Source: Pseudomonadota bacterium (GTDB lineage: Bacteria > Pseudomonadota > Alphaproteobacteria > Rhizobiales > Devosiaceae). From it: a stretch of DNA of 14,804 nucleotides. Each line of letters begins with the position of its first letter. Positions within the stretch are counted from its first letter, which is position 1. A program made the translations under genes and the position numbers. The notes beneath the pieces were generated by a model. The model made no database searches. It was not told the origin of the DNA and saw nothing but the letters and a program-made list of their open reading frames with translations. The stretch is taken from contig JAEYTN010000617.1 in NCBI GenBank assembly GCA_023433985.1, positions 1 to 14,804 on the forward strand, read 5' to 3'. Shown in pieces: positions 12,455 through 14,804 of this stretch.

Positions 12455-13290
12455 CGGCCCCACTGCTCGAAGTCGAAGACCTCACCATCGCCTTCGGCGC
12501 CGCGCAGCCGGTGCGCCGCCTCAGCTTTTCCATCGCCCCCGGCGAGACCGTCGCCGTGATCGGCGAGTCGGGCTCCGGCAAGTCGCTCGGCGCGCTGGCC
12601 CTCATGCGGCTGTTGCCTCGCAACGCCGCAGTCCCGAGCGGCCGTATCCTGTTCGGCGGCAAGGATCTGCTGGCGCTGTCCGACAGCGAGATGCGCAAGG
12701 TGCGCGGCCGCGAGGTCGCCATGGTCTTCCAGGAGCCCATGACCAGCCTCAACCCGGTCATGACTGTCGGCAACCAGATCATCGAGGTGCTCCGCATCCA
12801 CGAGAAACTGAGCCGCAAGGATGCCCGCGCGCGAGCGGTGGAACTGCTGGAACTGGTGCAGATCCCCGAGGCGAGAAAGCGCGTCGACGATTACCCACAC
12901 CAATTGTCGGGGGCCAGCGGCAGCGCGTGATGATCGCCATCGCGGTGGCCCGCCGGCCCAGGCTGCTGATCGCCGATGAGCCGACAACAGCGCTCGACGC
13001 TACCGTCCAGGCGCAGATCCTTGAGCTGCTTGATGATTTACGCAGGAAGCTGGGGATGGCCTTGTTGCTTATCACCCACGATCTAGGCGTCGTCGGGAGC
13101 TGGAGCGACCGCGTCGTGGTCATGTACCACGGCGACAAGCTCGAGGAGCTTCAGACCACCGATCTCTATGCCCCGGGCCGTCACCCCTACACGCACGGGC
13201 TGACGCAGGCCTCGATCCGGCTGGACGAGGGCGTGCACTACACCTCGCGCACTTTGGCCGAAATCCGCGTCGATCGCGGTACGCGATGGA
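12451..13290 (+). pseudogene. dppD: Peptide ABC transporter ATPase DppD, frameshifted and 3'-truncated
   Basis: The 5' piece (12451-12930) encodes 159 residues: LEVEDLTIAF, Walker A GESGSGKS (38-45), the Q-loop MVFQEPMTSLNP, and HQLSG, where the frame breaks and stops. Adding one G to the five-G run at 12909-12913 restores [18 protein letters not shown]. The -1 frame then continues with Walker [13 protein letters not shown], the H-loop [20 protein letters not shown] and VHYTSRTLAEIR. The loss lies inside the ABC signature motif. After LAEIR (about 13268) the cysteine-rich C-terminal segment of DppD (several Cys, about 55 residues) is missing and the text runs into the dppF start region. The frameshift alone might be a homopolymer sequencing error; the missing tail is not explained that way. 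Confidence 0.85.
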
Positions 13291-13302
13291 CGCAATTCTT
13301 TT

Positions 13303-14148
13303 GTGGTCAGTCCGCCCGTGGGCCGCAAATTGCTGCCAGTCGCGCCGGAGGCCGAGGCGATCCTTCGCGTCGACAACCTGTCGGTGACCTATCGAACCCG
13401 CGGACGGGTGAACAAGGCGCTCGATGGCGCCACCCTGTCGCTCAGGCGCGGCGAGACCCTGGGCATCGTCGGCGAATCCGGCTCCGGCAAGTCGACGCTC
13501 AGCAAGGCCATCATGCGCCTCGTCAACTCGTCGGGCCCGATCACCTTCGACGGCGTGCCGCTCGACCGGCTCGGCCCCACCGGGATGCAGCCGATCCGGC
13601 GCAACCTGCAGATGATCTTCCAGGACCCGTTCGGCTCGCTCAATCCGCGCAAGTCGATCCGCGCCATCCTCGAGGCGCCGCTGATCGTACACGGCGTGGG
13701 CGACTCCGACGAACGCAGGCGGCGCATCGCGGAGACTTTCGAGCAGGTGCGCCTGCCGCTCGCCTGGGCCGAGCGCTATCCGCACGAGTTCTCGGGCGGG
13801 CAGCGCCAGCGCATCGGCATTGCCCGCGCGCTGATCCTCCGGCCTTCGCTGATCATCTGCGACGAGCCCGTCTCGGCGCTCGATGTCTCGATCCAGGCCC
13901 AGATCCTGAACCTGCTGGTCGAACTCAAGCAGTCACTGGGCCTGAGCTACCTCTTCATCTCGCACGACCTGGCGGTGGTCCAGTACATCTCGGATCGCGT
14001 GATCGTCATGAAGGACGCCAGAATCGTCGAGGAGAGCGACCACCGCACCATCTGGCACGCACCCAAGACCGACTACACCCGCGCGCTGATTGCCGCGGCC
14101 TCGTCGGGCGCGCATTCTGGCGGTCGCACGGCTGAACCTACGATCTAG
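13303..14148 (+). CDS. dppF: Peptide ABC transporter ATPase (DppF/OppF type)
   Basis: The second ATPase of the importer, 281 residues: Walker A GESGSGKST (57-65), Q-loop MIFQDPFGSLNPR (104-116), signature FSGGQRQRIGIARAL (163-177), Walker B LIICDEPVSALD (183-194), H-loop SHDLAVV (220-226), and YTRALIAAA near the end. All catalytic motifs are present. It is shorter than many relatives (about 320-330). The start is unclear: GTG 13303 has no ribosome binding site and the frame is open further upstream, so its native start region may have been lost with the end of dppD. The stop TAG overlaps the AGGAG site of the aldo/keto reductase gene. The protein may fold, but its partners DppC and DppD are broken. 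Confidence 0.87.
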   Translation: MVSPPVGRKLLPVAPEAEAILRVDNLSVTYRTRGRVNKALDGATLSLRRGETLGIVGESGSGKSTLSKAIMRLVNSSGPITFDGVPLDRLGPTGMQPIRRNLQMIFQDPFGSLNPRKSIRAILEAPLIVHGVGDSDERRRRIAETFEQVRLPLAWAERYPHEFSGGQRQRIGIARALILRPSLIICDEPVSALDVSIQAQILNLLVELKQSLGLSYLFISHDLAVVQYISDRVIVMKDARIVEESDHRTIWHAPKTDYTRALIAAASSGAHSGGRTAEPTI

Positions 14149-14157
14149 GAGTATCGA

Positions 14158-14804
14158 ATGGTCGACTACCGCTACCTGGGCCGCTCGGCCCTGAAAGTCT
14201 CGCCGCTGTCGCTGGGCACCATGATGTTCGGCCAGCAGACGCCCGACCCGGAGGCGTTCCGCATCATCGACAAGGCGCGCGAGCAGGGCATCAACTTCAT
14301 CGACACCGCCGACGTCTACGGCGACGGCGCGTCGGAAGTGGTGGTGGGGCAGGGGATCAAGGCCAACCGCGACCACTGGGTGCTCGCCACCAAGTTCGTG
14401 AACTCGCAGAAGAAGGGCCCGAACCTCGGCGGCCATTCGCGCAAATGGGTGATCGAGACTGTGGAGAATTCCCTGAGGCGCCTCGGCACCGACTACATCG
14501 ATCTCATCTACTTCCATCGCGCCGTGTTCGACGCGCCGCTCGAGGAGCCGGTCCGCGCCATCGCCGACCTGATCCGGGCGGGCAAGCTGCGTTATTTCGG
14601 CGTCTCGAACTTTCGCGGCTGGCGCATCGCCGAGGTTGCGCATCTCGCCGATCAGCTGGGCATCGACCGGCCGATCGCCAGCCAGCCACTCTACAACATC
14701 GTCAACCGCACGGCGGAAGCCGAACAGCTGCCGGCAGCTCACTGTTACGGCCTCGGCGTCGTCTCCTATTCCCCGCTGGCGCGCGGCGTGCTCACCGGCA
14801 AGTA
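14158..14804 (+). CDS. Aldo/keto reductase, partial (runs off the right end)
   Basis: 215 codons are visible of a gene usually about 320-350 codons long. It encodes an NAD(P)H-dependent (alpha/beta)8-barrel oxidoreductase of the Tas/YajO type. The catalytic tetrad is visible: D49 and Y54 in NFIDTADVYGDG, K79 in LATKF and H120 in IYFHR. GKLRYFGVSNF, ASQPLYN and VVSYSPLARGVLTGK are typical of the family. The ATG at 14158 has AGGAG six bases upstream, overlapping the dppF stop, so it was probably part of the transporter operon. Its substrate, and whether it worked on something the transporter brought in, are unknown. Confidence 0.92.
   Translation, partial: MVDYRYLGRSALKVSPLSLGTMMFGQQTPDPEAFRIIDKAREQGINFIDTADVYGDGASEVVVGQGIKANRDHWVLATKFVNSQKKGPNLGGHSRKWVIETVENSLRRLGTDYIDLIYFHRAVFDAPLEEPVRAIADLIRAGKLRYFGVSNFRGWRIAEVAHLADQLGIDRPIASQPLYNIVNRTAEAEQLPAAHCYGLGVVSYSPLARGVLTGK

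Noticed and set aside
12900..12930. Programmed frameshift in dppD
   Set aside because: No known slippery heptamer with a downstream pseudoknot is evident, ABC ATPases are not known to use one, and neighbouring lesions point to decay.
12402..14135. Single 577-codon frame spanning dppD and dppF
   Set aside because: Only its middle part (about 12915-13270) is DppD; the start and the end are out-of-frame readings of dppD and dppF.

Overview
The window is high-GC DNA with tightly packed genes, many coupled or overlapping starts, and GTG/TTG as well as ATG starts. A SAM-II-type riboswitch next to a double-domain dCTP deaminase gene points to an alphaproteobacterium, most likely Hyphomicrobiales (Rhizobiales). 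The genus cannot be fixed from the sequence alone; Devosia-like is a guess.

Left edge (1-1336): on the minus strand, a promoter, a SAM-II riboswitch, an intrinsic-terminator-like hairpin and the first codons of a gene that leaves the window (probably metZ, O-succinylhomoserine sulfhydrylase). On the plus strand, a dCTP deaminase-family gene.

Surface polysaccharide block (1317-7932): an ABC-2 exporter (permease plus Wzt/KpsT-like ATPase, minus strand), then divergently a class I methyltransferase and a glycosyltransferase (plus strand). These are followed by two divergently transcribed paralogous GT4 glycosyltransferases. Together they look like part of an ABC-transporter-dependent O-antigen or capsule locus, in which the GTs and methyltransferase build or cap the glycan and the ABC pair exports it.

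Degraded island (7933-8861): no intact gene. On the minus strand a broken 3' end of a type II-C cas9 can be read through two -1 frameshifts. Next to it is a structured, terminator-bearing stretch that resembles a tracrRNA. No repeat-spacer array is present. The island abuts a tRNA-Gly(CCC) gene (8862-8935).

Amino-acid block (8978-10641, minus strand): a class I/II PLP aminotransferase and a RidA-family protein, translationally coupled. A 560-bp intergenic region upstream holds clustered palindromes and a sigma70-like promoter.

Peptide/nickel ABC transporter block (11203-14148, plus strand): a dpp/opp-type operon in decay. dppB has a nearly complete body but is joined to the last third of dppC by a deletion. 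dppD carries a one-base deletion inside its ABC signature motif and has lost its cysteine-rich tail. dppF is intact. No solute-binding protein gene is present. An aldo/keto reductase gene follows with a good ribosome binding site and runs off the right end.

The least ordinary parts are the cas9/tracrRNA-like fossil beside the tRNA, the riboswitch/terminator leader at the left edge, and the multiply broken dpp operon.
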